From contig JAAEOK010000061.1 of assembly GCA_024244705.1 (NCBI GenBank), forward strand, positions 25,468 through 89,467: a stretch of 64,000 nt of DNA, read 5' to 3'. Shown here piece after piece: positions 56,043 through 64,000 of this stretch (positions are counted from its first letter, which is position 1; every line of letters starts with the position of its first letter). The position numbers and the translations under genes are program-made. The notes beneath the pieces are model-generated. The model did not search any database and had not been told where the DNA came from. It saw only the letters and a program-made list of their open reading frames with translations. Source of the stretch: Alphaproteobacteria bacterium. GTDB lineage: Bacteria; Pseudomonadota; Alphaproteobacteria; JAAEOK01.

Positions 56043-56704
56043 AATCGTTCGCTGTGCTGGTCCGGCGCGACTTACGACTCAAGCTGCGGCACGGCGGCGA
56101 CAGCGCCATGGTGCTGGTATTTTTCGTCTTGTGTGTCGCGCTGTTCCCGCTCGGCATCGGGCCCGAGACAAATTTGCTGGCCCGCATGGGTCCGGGCATC
56201 GTGTGGGTGACCGCGCTGCTCGCCTCGATGCTGGCACTCGACCAGCTGTTCCGCGCCGACTACGAGGACGGCAGCCTGGAGCAGATCGTTCTCGGACCCT
56301 TGCCGCTGGAAATGGTGGTGGTCGCCAAGGCGTTGGCCCATTGGCTCATCGCCGGGTTTCCGCTCGTCGCGTTGAGCCCGGTGATGGCGCTGATGCTGGG
56401 GCTCGAGGCCGCGGCCTACGGACCGTTGGTGCTCACGATGGCGCTCGGCACGCCGGTCCTGACACTAATCGGCGCCATCGGCGCGGCGCTCGCATTGGGC
56501 GCCCGTCAGGGCGGAATCCTGGTCGCGCTCCTGGTGCTGCCGCTCTATATCCCGGTGCTTATTTTCGGCGCCGGCACCATCGACGCGGCGATCGCGGGGC
56601 TGCCGGTGCAGGCAAACCTGCTCATTCTCGCCGGGTTGTTTCTGTTCGCCCTGGCGATCGGTCCCTGGGCCGGCGCCGCGGCAATACGCCAAGCCTTGAC
56701 CTAG
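56039..56704 (+). CDS. ccmB: Heme exporter membrane subunit CcmB
   Basis: A 221-residue inner-membrane protein with six hydrophobic helices. RRDLRLKLRHGGDSAMVLVFFVL (described in part) is the typical start, and LFRADYEDGSLEQIVLGPLPL is the conserved cytoplasmic loop. It partners CcmA and CcmC. The start at 56039 was chosen over a longer upstream frame because it overlaps the ccmA stop exactly. Confidence 0.95.
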   Translation: MKSFAVLVRRDLRLKLRHGGDSAMVLVFFVLCVALFPLGIGPETNLLARMGPGIVWVTALLASMLALDQLFRADYEDGSLEQIVLGPLPLEMVVVAKALAHWLIAGFPLVALSPVMALMLGLEAAAYGPLVLTMALGTPVLTLIGAIGAALALGARQGGILVALLVLPLYIPVLIFGAGTIDAAIAGLPVQANLLILAGLFLFALAIGPWAGAAAIRQALT

Positions 56705-56750
56705 AACATGGTGGCACGGGTGGAACAATGGGAAACGGGGTCTAGATATC

Positions 56751-57500
56751 ATGGCTGACACCACACCACGGTCCCGATCCATGCACCGCTTCGCCAACCC
56801 GAACCGGTTCCTCCGCCTGTCGCGCGCCGTGCTGCCGTGGAGCGCGGGATCGACCTGCGTTCTTATGATCGCCGGCCTCTATCTCGCGTTCTTCGTCGCA
56901 CCGCCCGACTACCAGCAGGGCGAATCGGTCCGCCTGATGTATATCCACGTGCCCGCCGCCTGGATGGCGCTGTTCGTCTATGCGGTGATGGCGGCGGCGA
57001 GCGCGGCGGCGCTGATCTGGAAACACCCGCTGGCCGATATTGTGGCCAAGGCGGCGGCGCCGATCGGCGCCTGCTTCACCTTTCTCGCTCTCGTTACCGG
57101 CTCGCTATGGGGCAAGCCGATGTGGGGAACGTACTGGGTGTGGGACGCGCGGCTGACCTCGGTGCTGATCCTGTTTTTCCTCTATCTCGGGCACATCGCC
57201 CTGACCCATGCCTTCGACGATCCGCTGCGCGGCGCCAGGTCCGCGGCGGTGCTCGCCCTGGTCGGCGTGGTCAATCTGCCGATCATCAAGTTCTCGGTCG
57301 ATTGGTGGAATACCCTCCACCAGCCGTCGAGCGTGCTGCGCCTCGAAGGGCCGACCATTCACGGCTCGATGCTGATACCGCTGATCCTGATGGCATTGGC
57401 CTTCACCGCCTACTTCATCAGCGTGCTGATTCTGCGCGTCCGCCGCGAGCTGCTCGACCGGCGGATTCGGGTGATGATGGCCAACCGGGCCGGGCGCTAG
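56751..57500 (+). CDS. ccmC: Heme-handling protein CcmC
   Basis: A 249-residue six-helix protein that loads heme on CcmE. The tryptophan-rich WWD-type motif appears as WGKPMWGTYWVWDARLTS (about 124-141). The periplasmic heme-ligand His residues are in YIHVPAAWM and FSVDWWNTLHQPSS. It starts 46 bases after ccmB. Confidence 0.96.
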   Translation: MADTTPRSRSMHRFANPNRFLRLSRAVLPWSAGSTCVLMIAGLYLAFFVAPPDYQQGESVRLMYIHVPAAWMALFVYAVMAAASAAALIWKHPLADIVAKAAAPIGACFTFLALVTGSLWGKPMWGTYWVWDARLTSVLILFFLYLGHIALTHAFDDPLRGARSAAVLALVGVVNLPIIKFSVDWWNTLHQPSSVLRLEGPTIHGSMLIPLILMALAFTAYFISVLILRVRRELLDRRIRVMMANRAGR

Positions 57501-57634
57501 CCGATGATCGGCCGAACATCGTCAGCCGAGGCGCCGCCCGGCGGTGGCGCCAAGTGTCGGCACGGGCCTTTATCTCGCCGTGTCCACCGCTTATTTAGAG
57601 GCGGGATGGCGGAGACGATGCGGGAAAGGCAGCA

Positions 57635-57802
57635 ATGAGCGAATTTTTCGCCATGGGCGGCTATGCCGCCTACGTATGGCCGGCCTTCGCCATCACCGCG
57701 ATCGTCCTCGTCGGCCTATTTCTGGTCAGCCTGCGCGACCTGCGCAAACGCGAGGCGCTGCTGGAACGCCTGCAGCGGGAAGAGGGCGGCCGTGAAACCT
57801 AA
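57635..57802 (+). CDS. ccmD: Small heme-export protein CcmD
   Basis: A 55-residue single-helix membrane protein. FAMGGYAAYVWPAFAITAIV is a classic CcmD segment (about 5-24), followed by a basic RDLRKREALLERL tail facing the cytoplasm. CcmD helps release holo-CcmE from CcmC and CcmA/B. The 3' end overlaps the ccmE GTG start by 11 bases. Confidence 0.93.
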   Translation: MSEFFAMGGYAAYVWPAFAITAIVLVGLFLVSLRDLRKREALLERLQREEGGRET

Positions 57803-58238
57803 ACACAAACGCATGGCGATCTACGGCAGCGGTCTCGTGCTGTTGGCGCTGGCGGTGGCGCTGATCCTGGCCGCCCTCGAGGAGAACATCGTCTTCTTCC
57901 GCTCGCCGTCCGAGGTGATCGCGAAGGAGGTTCCCGCCGAGCGGCGGTTCCGGCTCGGCGGACTGGTCGTCGACGGCAGCGTCGAACGCGCCAACGGCAG
58001 CCCGACCATCGTCTTCGCCCTCACCGACGGCGCCGAAACGGTGCCCGTTTCCTACACCGGGATCCTGCCCGACCTGTTTCGCGAAGGTCAGGGCGTCGTC
58101 GCCGAAGGGAAACTCGACGGCAACGGCGTCTTTGTGGCCACCGAGGTCCTGGCCAAACACGATGAGACCTATATGCCGCCCGAGGTCGCCGACGCGCTGA
58201 AGAAAGCCGGCCACTGGAAGGGCGGCGACAGCCCATGA
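57792..58238 (+). CDS. ccmE: Heme chaperone CcmE
   Basis: A 148-residue periplasmic heme chaperone anchored by an N-terminal helix (about 10-28). The OB-fold domain includes RRFRLGGLVVDGSV, and the heme-binding motif is AKHDETYMPPEV, where His binds heme covalently and Tyr is the axial ligand. The GTG start at 57792 lies inside the ccmD 3' end. Its stop overlaps ccmF by 4 bases. Confidence 0.96.
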   Translation: MKPKHKRMAIYGSGLVLLALAVALILAALEENIVFFRSPSEVIAKEVPAERRFRLGGLVVDGSVERANGSPTIVFALTDGAETVPVSYTGILPDLFREGQGVVAEGKLDGNGVFVATEVLAKHDETYMPPEVADALKKAGHWKGGDSP

Positions 58239-60217
58239 TCCCCGAGATCGGCCACTACGCGCTGGTGCTTGCGCTGTTCATGGCGGTGGTCCAGGGCACC
58301 CTGCCGCTGATCGGCGCGCATCGGGGCAACGGTGCGTTGATGGCGGTGGCGCGGCCGGCGGCGGAAGGCCAGCTGGTCTTTATCGCCGTCGCCTTCGCGG
58401 CGCTGACCTGGGCCTATGTCGGCTCCGACTTCTCGGTCGCCAACGTGGTCAACAACTCGCACACCTCCAAGCCGCTGCTGTTCAAAATCACCGGCGTCTG
58501 GGGCAACCACGAGGGATCGATGCTGCTGTGGGTGCTGATCCTCGCCCTGTTCGGCGCGGCGGCGGCGCTCTTCGGCGGTAACCTGCCGCCGTCGCTGCGC
58601 GCCCGTGTGCTCGCCGTTCAGGCGTGGATCGGGATCGGGTTTCTGCTTTTCATCCTGCTGACCTCGAATCCGTTCGATCGCGCGATCCCGCCGCCGGGCG
58701 ACGGCCGCGACCTCAACCCGCTGCTGCAGGATATCGGCCTCGCCATCCATCCGCCGTTTCTCTATCTCGGCTATGTCGGCTTCTCGATGGCCTTCGCCTT
58801 CGCCATCGCGGCGTTGCTCGAGGGACGGGTCGACGCCGCCTGGGCCCGATGGGTGCGGCCCTGGACCTTGGCCGCCTGGGGGTTTCTTACGGTCGGCATC
58901 GCGCTCGGCAGCTGGTGGGCCTATTACGAACTCGGTTGGGGCGGATGGTGGTTCTGGGATCCGGTCGAGAACGCGTCGTTCATGCCGTGGCTGGCCGGCA
59001 CCGCGTTGCTTCATTCGGCGATCGTGGTCGAGAAGCGGGAGGCGCTCAAGACGTGGACCATCCTGCTCGCCATCGTTGCCTTTTCGCTCAGCCTGATCGG
59101 CACCTTCCTCGTCCGATCGGGCGTCTTGACCTCTGTCCATACCTTCGCCAACGACCCCGAGCGCGGCCTGTTCATCCTGCTGTTGCTCGGGATCGTCATC
59201 GGCGGCTCGCTGCTGCTGTTCGCGATTCGCGCGCCGGCGCTCCGGGGCGGCGGCTTGTTCGCGCCGATATCCCGAGAGGGCGCGATGGTGATCAACAACC
59301 TGTTTCTGACCACCGCGCTGGCGACGGTCTTCATCGGCACCCTCTATCCGCTCGTGCTCGATGCGCTGGCGGCCGGCAAGATCTCGGTCGGCGCGCCGTT
59401 CTTCAATCGCACGTTCGTCCCGCTGATGCTGCCACTGGTCGCGGCCATGGGCGTCGGCCCCCTGCTGGCGTGGAAGCGCGGCGACCTGGCGGCGGCCCTG
59501 TCGCGGCTATGGCTGGCGGCGGTCCTGGTCGCGGTCGCGGTCGCCGCCACCTACGCGATCGAGGGCGGTCCGGTCATGGCCTTGGTCGGCGTCGCCGCGG
59601 CGACCTGGCTGGCGGCATCGACGGTGATCGAATGGAGCGGCCGGGTCGGGCTGTTCCGAATGCCGCTCGGGACCAGCCTGCGTCGCGCCTGGAACCTGCC
59701 GCGGTCGGCCTATGGCATGACCTTCGCCCATCTCGGTGTCGCCATGATGATCGCCGGCATTACCGCGTCGTCGGCATGGCAGGTCGAACGCATCCAGATC
59801 ATGCGGCCGGGCGAGGCGGTCGACGTTGCCGGCTATCAATTCTCCTTTGACGGCGTCGCCACAATGGCCGGGCCGAATTATCGCGCCGAACGAGGCACGT
59901 TCAGCGTCAGCCGCGGCGGACGGCCGGTCGCCACGCTGTTTCCGGAGAAACGCGTCTATTCGGTCCAGGGTATGCAGACCACCGAGGCGGCGATTCATAC
60001 CACCTGGCTCGCCGACCTATATGCGGTGCTTGGCGACCGCGATGCCGCAACGACCGACGGCTGGGCGGTCCGCATCTATTACAATCCGCTGGTACCGTGG
60101 ATCTGGCTCGGTGCCTTCATCATGTTTTTCGGTGCCGCCGTCTCGTTGAGCGACCGCCGCCATCGCGTCGGCGCGCCCCTCCGCGCCGCCGCGCTACGAC
60201 GGCCGGCGCAGGCCTAG
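58235..60217 (+). CDS. ccmF: Cytochrome c heme lyase subunit CcmF
   Basis: A 660-residue polytopic protein (about 15 helices) that joins heme from CcmE to apocytochrome c. The WWD motif is GWGGWWFWDPVENASFMPW near residue 240. Neighbouring His-containing segments NHEGSMLLWVLIL and LLHSAIVVEKREALKTW supply heme ligands. The ATG overlaps the ccmE stop. Confidence 0.97.
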   Translation: MIPEIGHYALVLALFMAVVQGTLPLIGAHRGNGALMAVARPAAEGQLVFIAVAFAALTWAYVGSDFSVANVVNNSHTSKPLLFKITGVWGNHEGSMLLWVLILALFGAAAALFGGNLPPSLRARVLAVQAWIGIGFLLFILLTSNPFDRAIPPPGDGRDLNPLLQDIGLAIHPPFLYLGYVGFSMAFAFAIAALLEGRVDAAWARWVRPWTLAAWGFLTVGIALGSWWAYYELGWGGWWFWDPVENASFMPWLAGTALLHSAIVVEKREALKTWTILLAIVAFSLSLIGTFLVRSGVLTSVHTFANDPERGLFILLLLGIVIGGSLLLFAIRAPALRGGGLFAPISREGAMVINNLFLTTALATVFIGTLYPLVLDALAAGKISVGAPFFNRTFVPLMLPLVAAMGVGPLLAWKRGDLAAALSRLWLAAVLVAVAVAATYAIEGGPVMALVGVAAATWLAASTVIEWSGRVGLFRMPLGTSLRRAWNLPRSAYGMTFAHLGVAMMIAGITASSAWQVERIQIMRPGEAVDVAGYQFSFDGVATMAGPNYRAERGTFSVSRGGRPVATLFPEKRVYSVQGMQTTEAAIHTTWLADLYAVLGDRDAATTDGWAVRIYYNPLVPWIWLGAFIMFFGAAVSLSDRRHRVGAPLRAAALRRPAQA

Positions 60218-60223
60218 AGCTCT

Positions 60224-60754
60224 ATGCCGCTCCGTTACCTCGTACCGCTCGCGGTCTTCGTCTTCTTCGCCGCAATCCTTGGCTATCTGCTGGTGTCGGG
60301 GCACGATTCGTCGAGGATCCCCTCGGTTCTCATCGATCAACCGGCGCCTCGGTTCGAGTTGCCGCCGCTCGACGACTCGCGGCCCGGTCTGGCCACGGCC
60401 GACCTTTCGGGGACCGTCAGCGTGGTCAACGTCTTCGCCTCCTGGTGCGTCCCCTGCCGTGCCGAGCATCCGTTGCTGATGCGGCTGGCCGAGGAAGGGA
60501 TCGATGTCCACGGCATCAATTACAAGGATGACCGCGAAAAGATCCGCGTCTGGCTCGACGACCTGGGCAACCCCTACAAGCGGATCGGCTTCGATGAAAA
60601 CGGCCGTGCCGCGATCGAGTGGGGCGTTTACGGCATCCCCGAGACTTTCATCCTCGATGATCAAGGCCGCGTCCGTTACAAGCACGTAGGGCCGATGACG
60701 CCCTACGATCTCAACAACGTTATCCTACCCATCATCGAGGGATTGCGATCTTGA
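60224..60754 (+). CDS. ccmG: Thiol:disulfide oxidoreductase CcmG/DsbE
   Basis: A 176-residue membrane-anchored periplasmic thioredoxin. One N-terminal helix (about 5-22) precedes VVNVFASWCVPCRAEHP with the WCxPC active site, and GVYGIPETFILD has the cis-Pro loop. It reduces apocytochrome c or CcmH. Six bases separate it from ccmF. Confidence 0.95.
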   Translation: MPLRYLVPLAVFVFFAAILGYLLVSGHDSSRIPSVLIDQPAPRFELPPLDDSRPGLATADLSGTVSVVNVFASWCVPCRAEHPLLMRLAEEGIDVHGINYKDDREKIRVWLDDLGNPYKRIGFDENGRAAIEWGVYGIPETFILDDQGRVRYKHVGPMTPYDLNNVILPIIEGLRS

Positions 60755-61233
60755 TCCGCGTCCTCCCATTTCTCGCCGCGCTCGGTATTGTCGCCACCGC
60801 ATGGGCCGTGCAGCCGGGTGAAATCCTCGACGATCCGGTTCTCGAGACGCGGGCGCGTGATATATCGAAAAATTTACGCTGCCTGGTGTGCCAGAACCAA
60901 TCGATCGACGATTCGGATGCCCCGTTGGCGCGAGATTTGAGGATTATCGTCCGCGAGCGCCTTCAGGCCGGTGACAGCGATGGCGATGTCATTGGCTTCG
61001 TCACCGACCGCTACGGGGACTTCGTGCTGTTGCGGCCGCCGGTCAAGCCGACGACCTATTTGCTGTGGTTCGGTCCTCTGGCGCTGCTGCTGTGCGGCAT
61101 CGTGTTGATCGCGGCCATGGCACGGAAACGCCGCCTGGGTGCGGCCGCTACGGCATCGCTATCGGAGGCGGAACGGCAGCGTCTCGCGGCGCTGCTCGAC
61201 GACGACGAAAAGGGTGGACGGGCCGGGCCGTGA
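60751..61233 (+). CDS. ccmH: Cytochrome c maturation protein CcmH
   Basis: A 160-residue protein with signal-anchor, the LRCLVCQNQSI redox motif (LRCxxCQ) near residue 45, and a second C-terminal helix (about 105-127). It handles apocytochrome thiols with CcmG. The start is TTG overlapping the ccmG stop (TTGA). It corresponds to the N-terminal half of the long E. coli CcmH; the TPR part is the separate ccmI. Confidence 0.94.
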   Translation: MIRVLPFLAALGIVATAWAVQPGEILDDPVLETRARDISKNLRCLVCQNQSIDDSDAPLARDLRIIVRERLQAGDSDGDVIGFVTDRYGDFVLLRPPVKPTTYLLWFGPLALLLCGIVLIAAMARKRRLGAAATASLSEAERQRLAALLDDDEKGGRAGP

Positions 61234-62591
61234 CTCTGTGGCTGATTCTCGCCGGGATGACCGCGCTGGCTTTGGCCTTCGTGCTGCCGCCTCTGGTCCG
61301 TCGCGGCTCTATCGATACCGATCGCCTCGACCATGAGGTCGAGATCTATCGCGACCAGCTCAAGGAGATCGATCGCGATCGCGATCTCGGCGTGATCAGC
61401 GAGGCCGAAGCGGAGGCAGCGCGGGCCGAGGTCGGACACCGTCTGCTCGCCGCCGCCGATGACAGCGCCAAACCGGAGAAGAGCCGACACGGCGGCATCC
61501 AAGCCATTGCGCTGGTCGTCGCCCTGGCAGTGCCGATCGGCGCCCTGCTCACCTATTATTCCCTCGGCACGCCGGATGCGCCGCAACAATTGGCCGCATT
61601 GGACCTGCAACCGGTCGACGATCGCGACATCGACCTTCAGGCGCGAATCGACGCGCTGCTGCGCCGAGTCGAAGCAACGCCCAATGATGGCGCCATCTGG
61701 GCGGAGCTGGGGGAAACCTTCGTCGCCGCCGGCCGCGCCGCGGATGCCGTCCAGGCCTTTGAAACCGCCCTCGCCCTCGACGACAAAGATGCGGCGTTAT
61801 TGTCGGCCCATGGCGAGGCCTTGACCCTGGCCGCGGGCGGCGTCGTCACGCCGGCCGCGCGGCAGGCCTTCGAGCGGGCGCTCGACCGCGACCCCGCCGA
61901 ACCCCGGGCCCGCTACTACGCCGGACTTGCGCTGTACCAGGATGGTGATCTGCGCCGCGCTGCCGCCGTGTGGATTGCCTTGGAACGGGATTCGCCGCCC
62001 GGCGCGCCATGGCTGCCGACGCTGTCGGCCCAAATTACGGCGCTCGCCGACCAGGCCGGCATCGACACCGCAGAACTCGGACGATCGCAGACGCCGGGAC
62101 CGTCGGCCGAAGACGTGCAGGCAGCGGCCGCCATGTCGGACGAAGACCGTCAAGCGATGATCGAGTCGATGGTCGGTCAGCTCGCGACGCGGCTCGAGGA
62201 CAATCCGGACGACCGCGATGGCTGGCTGCGCCTGTCGCGCTCCTATGAGGTGCTGGACCGTCCGGCCGACGCGCGCGACGCCATGGCGCGGGCGGCGCAG
62301 CTGGCGCCCGAGGACGCCAACATCCTGGCCCAACTCGGCCGCTTGACCTATGACGCCGAAGGGGCGCCCGACCAAATCTCGCCGGCCGTCGCCGACATCA
62401 TGGAACGATCGCTCGCCCTCGACGGCGACAATGCTTTGGCGCTGTGGTTCATTGGCGTGGTCGCCGAGCAGGCCGACGACCTCGAGCGTGCACGCGAGTT
62501 GTGGCGCCGGCTTCTCGACCGGTTGGAACCTGGAACCCCGCAATACGAAGCGCTCAAAGCACGGGTCGAGGCGCTCGAGGCGGCACGGTAG
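61230..62591 (+). CDS. ccmI: Cytochrome c maturation TPR protein CcmI
   Basis: A 453-residue apocytochrome c chaperone. Two N-terminal helices (about 1-21 and 95-115) flank a leucine-zipper-like loop (DRLDHEVEIYRDQLKEIDRD). The periplasmic part has TPR repeats, e.g. IWAELGETFVAAGRAADAVQAFETAL and GWLRLSRSYEVLDRPADA (each quoted in part). The start is GTG overlapping the ccmH stop (GTGA). It ends the ccm operon. Confidence 0.93.
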   Translation: MTLWLILAGMTALALAFVLPPLVRRGSIDTDRLDHEVEIYRDQLKEIDRDRDLGVISEAEAEAARAEVGHRLLAAADDSAKPEKSRHGGIQAIALVVALAVPIGALLTYYSLGTPDAPQQLAALDLQPVDDRDIDLQARIDALLRRVEATPNDGAIWAELGETFVAAGRAADAVQAFETALALDDKDAALLSAHGEALTLAAGGVVTPAARQAFERALDRDPAEPRARYYAGLALYQDGDLRRAAAVWIALERDSPPGAPWLPTLSAQITALADQAGIDTAELGRSQTPGPSAEDVQAAAAMSDEDRQAMIESMVGQLATRLEDNPDDRDGWLRLSRSYEVLDRPADARDAMARAAQLAPEDANILAQLGRLTYDAEGAPDQISPAVADIMERSLALDGDNALALWFIGVVAEQADDLERARELWRRLLDRLEPGTPQYEALKARVEALEAAR

Positions 62592-62673
62592 GTCCGACGG
62601 TCGCCACGGACATGTCACAACGGCCCCCGAATTGACTGTTTTCGCGATCAATCGCGACGGCTAGGATGCGCCC

Positions 62674-63576
62674 ATGCCGGGCCGGGATATCTACGATCTG
62701 CAACTCGAAGGTTGTGCCGACGACGCCGGTGTCGGCCTTGCGGACGAGCTGACGGTCTTCGTGACCACGGTCGGCGCGCCGGCCTTCGCCGATTGCCTCG
62801 ACCATCTCAGGACGCAGGATTGCCGGTTCCGTCTCACGATCATCGATCGCGTGGCGCCGTTGTCGGCGGCCTTTCAATGCATGATCGATCGCTGCGAAAC
62901 GCCGCTTTTCGTCCAGGTCGACGAGGACATGATCCTCGAACCCCATGCCATCCGGACGTTATTCGACTACATCAGCGCTGCGGGTCCGGAAGCCGCGATG
63001 TTCACGGCGCCGCTCCACGATGCGGACGTCGATCGGCAGATTCACGGTCTTAAAGTTTATCGCCATGCCATCATCCGTAACTATCCGGTTGCGGACATCG
63101 AGGGATCCGAGATCGATCTGCTGCGCCGAATCGCGGCCGACGGCTTCGGCTACGTGAGGACCGCGCCCGCCGACGACCCGGGTTACGACGAATCGAGCGA
63201 ATACGATTGCGGCTATTTCTTCGCGCGCGGGCCGACGAATGCCGTGCCGCCGTCGCCGGGCCCGCTCGGCCGCCACGGCACCAAATGGACACCGACGCTG
63301 CTCTACGAGCGCTATTTCACCATCGAGCGCAAATGGCAGAGCGGGAGGGCCCGTCTACGCTGGTATCCCGGCGGCCGAGAGGAACTCCTCAAGCGTTTCA
63401 TGCGGGATCCGACCGAAGAGAATTTCCTCGTTGTGATGGGGATCGTGGCCGGGGCTCTGACGAAAGACATGCCGCGCGGCGAGAAGGATTTCCGCACCTA
63501 CGACGATCTACCGGGATTGGCCGAGATGCGCGCACTCTACCGCGAACTGAGAGAAGGCGACGGCGACGCGGATTAG
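62674..63576 (+). CDS. GT2-like glycosyltransferase family protein
   Basis: A 300-residue protein with a GT-A-like N-terminal part: ELTVFVTTVGAPAFADCLDHL, then a DxD-like acidic motif in FVQVDEDMILEPHA (about 90-95). The rest is unlike common GT2 enzymes and I recognise no further domain. It may transfer a sugar to a surface glycan. It lies 82 bases beyond ccmI and may be a separate unit. Confidence 0.6.
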   Translation: MPGRDIYDLQLEGCADDAGVGLADELTVFVTTVGAPAFADCLDHLRTQDCRFRLTIIDRVAPLSAAFQCMIDRCETPLFVQVDEDMILEPHAIRTLFDYISAAGPEAAMFTAPLHDADVDRQIHGLKVYRHAIIRNYPVADIEGSEIDLLRRIAADGFGYVRTAPADDPGYDESSEYDCGYFFARGPTNAVPPSPGPLGRHGTKWTPTLLYERYFTIERKWQSGRARLRWYPGGREELLKRFMRDPTEENFLVVMGIVAGALTKDMPRGEKDFRTYDDLPGLAEMRALYRELREGDGDAD

Positions 63577-63737
63577 GTTGCGGACGCCGGTTGATCCTGT
63601 TTCGATTTGCCATTTGCATCATTTGCGATATCCAGTCTTAGCGGGCTCCGAATTCGTTCGGTGTTGCAATAATCGACGTCAACCACGCAGTGCACGCAGC
63701 GGCCGACGGCCTCCCAACAAAAGGAACGGAAACGATC

Positions 63738-63881
63738 ATGGACGTTCGCAAGATTATTTTTATCCGGGAAACGACGACCCGGGAAGCCGACCGGCTGCTC
63801 GACCGGCCGATCACTCGCGCCGCCGGCCTGGTCGCCTTTGCCAACCCATTGGCCGGCATGGGTTATACCAAGTCTCTGTGA
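63738..63881 (+). pseudogene. Truncated amino-acid-synthesis (DUF1185) family gene
   Basis: A 47-codon frame, MDVRKIIFIRETTTREA ... RAAGLVAFANPLAG, resembling the N-terminus of the amino acid synthesis (AA_synth, DUF1185) family, whose members run to about 190 residues and begin with VRKI-V-x-x-E-E and an early NPFAG. The frame stops 13 codons past the NPLAG-like position, where the DNA becomes IS-like. AAAGGAAC precedes the ATG at 63738. The gene appears interrupted by the insertion; whether its 3' half survives lies outside the window. Confidence 0.6.
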
Positions 63882-64000
63882 GTGGGACTCATATAGGGGC
63901 TTTCCGGAACGGTGTTTTTCTGATTCAAGATGGCAAACGGATGGAGGTTTGCCATGGGTTCTCCGGTTTCACTTCGAGACGATTTTGGTGCGGCCGGACT
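63882..64000 (+). mobile_element. Left end of IS630-type insertion sequence (partial)
   Basis: Sequence after the broken gene carries a short noncoding stretch and then a transposase start. The exact IS boundary cannot be fixed because the right end is beyond the window; IS630 elements target TA, and TATA occurs at 63863-63866 just inside the preceding frame. No terminal inverted repeat can be paired from one end alone. Confidence 0.55.
63954..64000 (+). CDS. IS630-family transposase, N-terminal fragment
   Basis: The first 15 codons read MGSPVSLRDDFGAAG, closely like the N-terminus of IS630-type transposases in Alphaproteobacteria (MG-x-x-x-S-L-R-D-D-F-D/G-A form, before the HTH). GGATGGAGG upstream gives a good ribosome-binding site. 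The frame is open at the window edge, so the rest of the protein is not visible. Confidence 0.6.
   Translation, partial: MGSPVSLRDDFGAAG

Overview
High-GC window that reads as a chromosomal segment of an alphaproteobacterium, most likely Rhodospirillales-like (inference). The basis is the carD / 7Fe-ferredoxin / S4-domain / SUV3-type helicase neighbourhood, a complete System I cytochrome c maturation operon, aerobic benzoyl-CoA (box) genes, and strong third-position GC bias that creates long antisense shadow ORFs. Nothing looks like a phage or plasmid backbone. The only mobile DNA seen is the left end of an IS630-type element cut off by the right edge.

Layout. 0-8 kb: a Ca2+-type P-type ATPase, a host-attachment-family protein, an endonuclease/exonuclease/phosphatase-fold protein, a GMC flavoprotein followed by a 58-residue Tat-leader protein, a secreted unknown and a Nudix hydrolase. 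7.7-13.6 kb: surface-polysaccharide transferases (initiating sugar transferase, GT4, WecG/TagA) and an envelope efflux-like set (NodT outer-membrane factor, YiaV-like HlyD protein, YiaW-like DUF3302 protein) with no inner-membrane pump alongside. 13.7-24.9 kb: FrhB-like iron-sulfur protein, diaminopropionate ammonia-lyase, tRNA-Arg(CCU), GT25, ExoD, a three-gene operon (proline iminopeptidase, lipoprotein-like protein, HCCA isomerase), secreted nuclease, YpsA-like protein and a receptor-type adenylate cyclase. 24.9-25.8 kb: three tandem genes for 76-79-residue proteins with a nearly invariant Tat-like leader and short, divergent Cys-rich tails; this is the most unusual locus here. 25.9-39.6 kb: a metallophosphoesterase-like protein lacking its metal ligands, carD, fdxA, TerB-like protein, DUF938 methyltransferase, S4 protein, SUV3-like helicase, pcm, DUF1223, nitroreductase, acnA, a VOC protein and a GT-C glycosyltransferase.

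39.6-55.4 kb is a catabolic island for aromatic or carboxylic acids. The boxB, boxC and boxR genes run leftward. A flavodoxin, a DUF4863 protein and an MBL-fold hydrolase run rightward. Then come an acyl-CoA synthetase, a full branched-chain-type ABC importer (ATPase, two permeases, binding protein, second ATPase) and a PaaK-like ligase, closed by a strong terminator. Uptake, CoA activation and epoxidation/ring cleavage are therefore represented, but boxA and an obvious benzoate-CoA ligase are not in the window. Paired TGCA elements exactly 31 bp apart lie upstream of both boxC and boxR and are candidate BoxR operators.

55.4-62.6 kb is ccmABCDEFGHI, nearly all overlapping or abutting, including a 55-residue CcmD. 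The window ends with a GT2-type protein and an amino-acid-synthesis-family gene of only 47 codons that stops at the edge of the IS630-type element.
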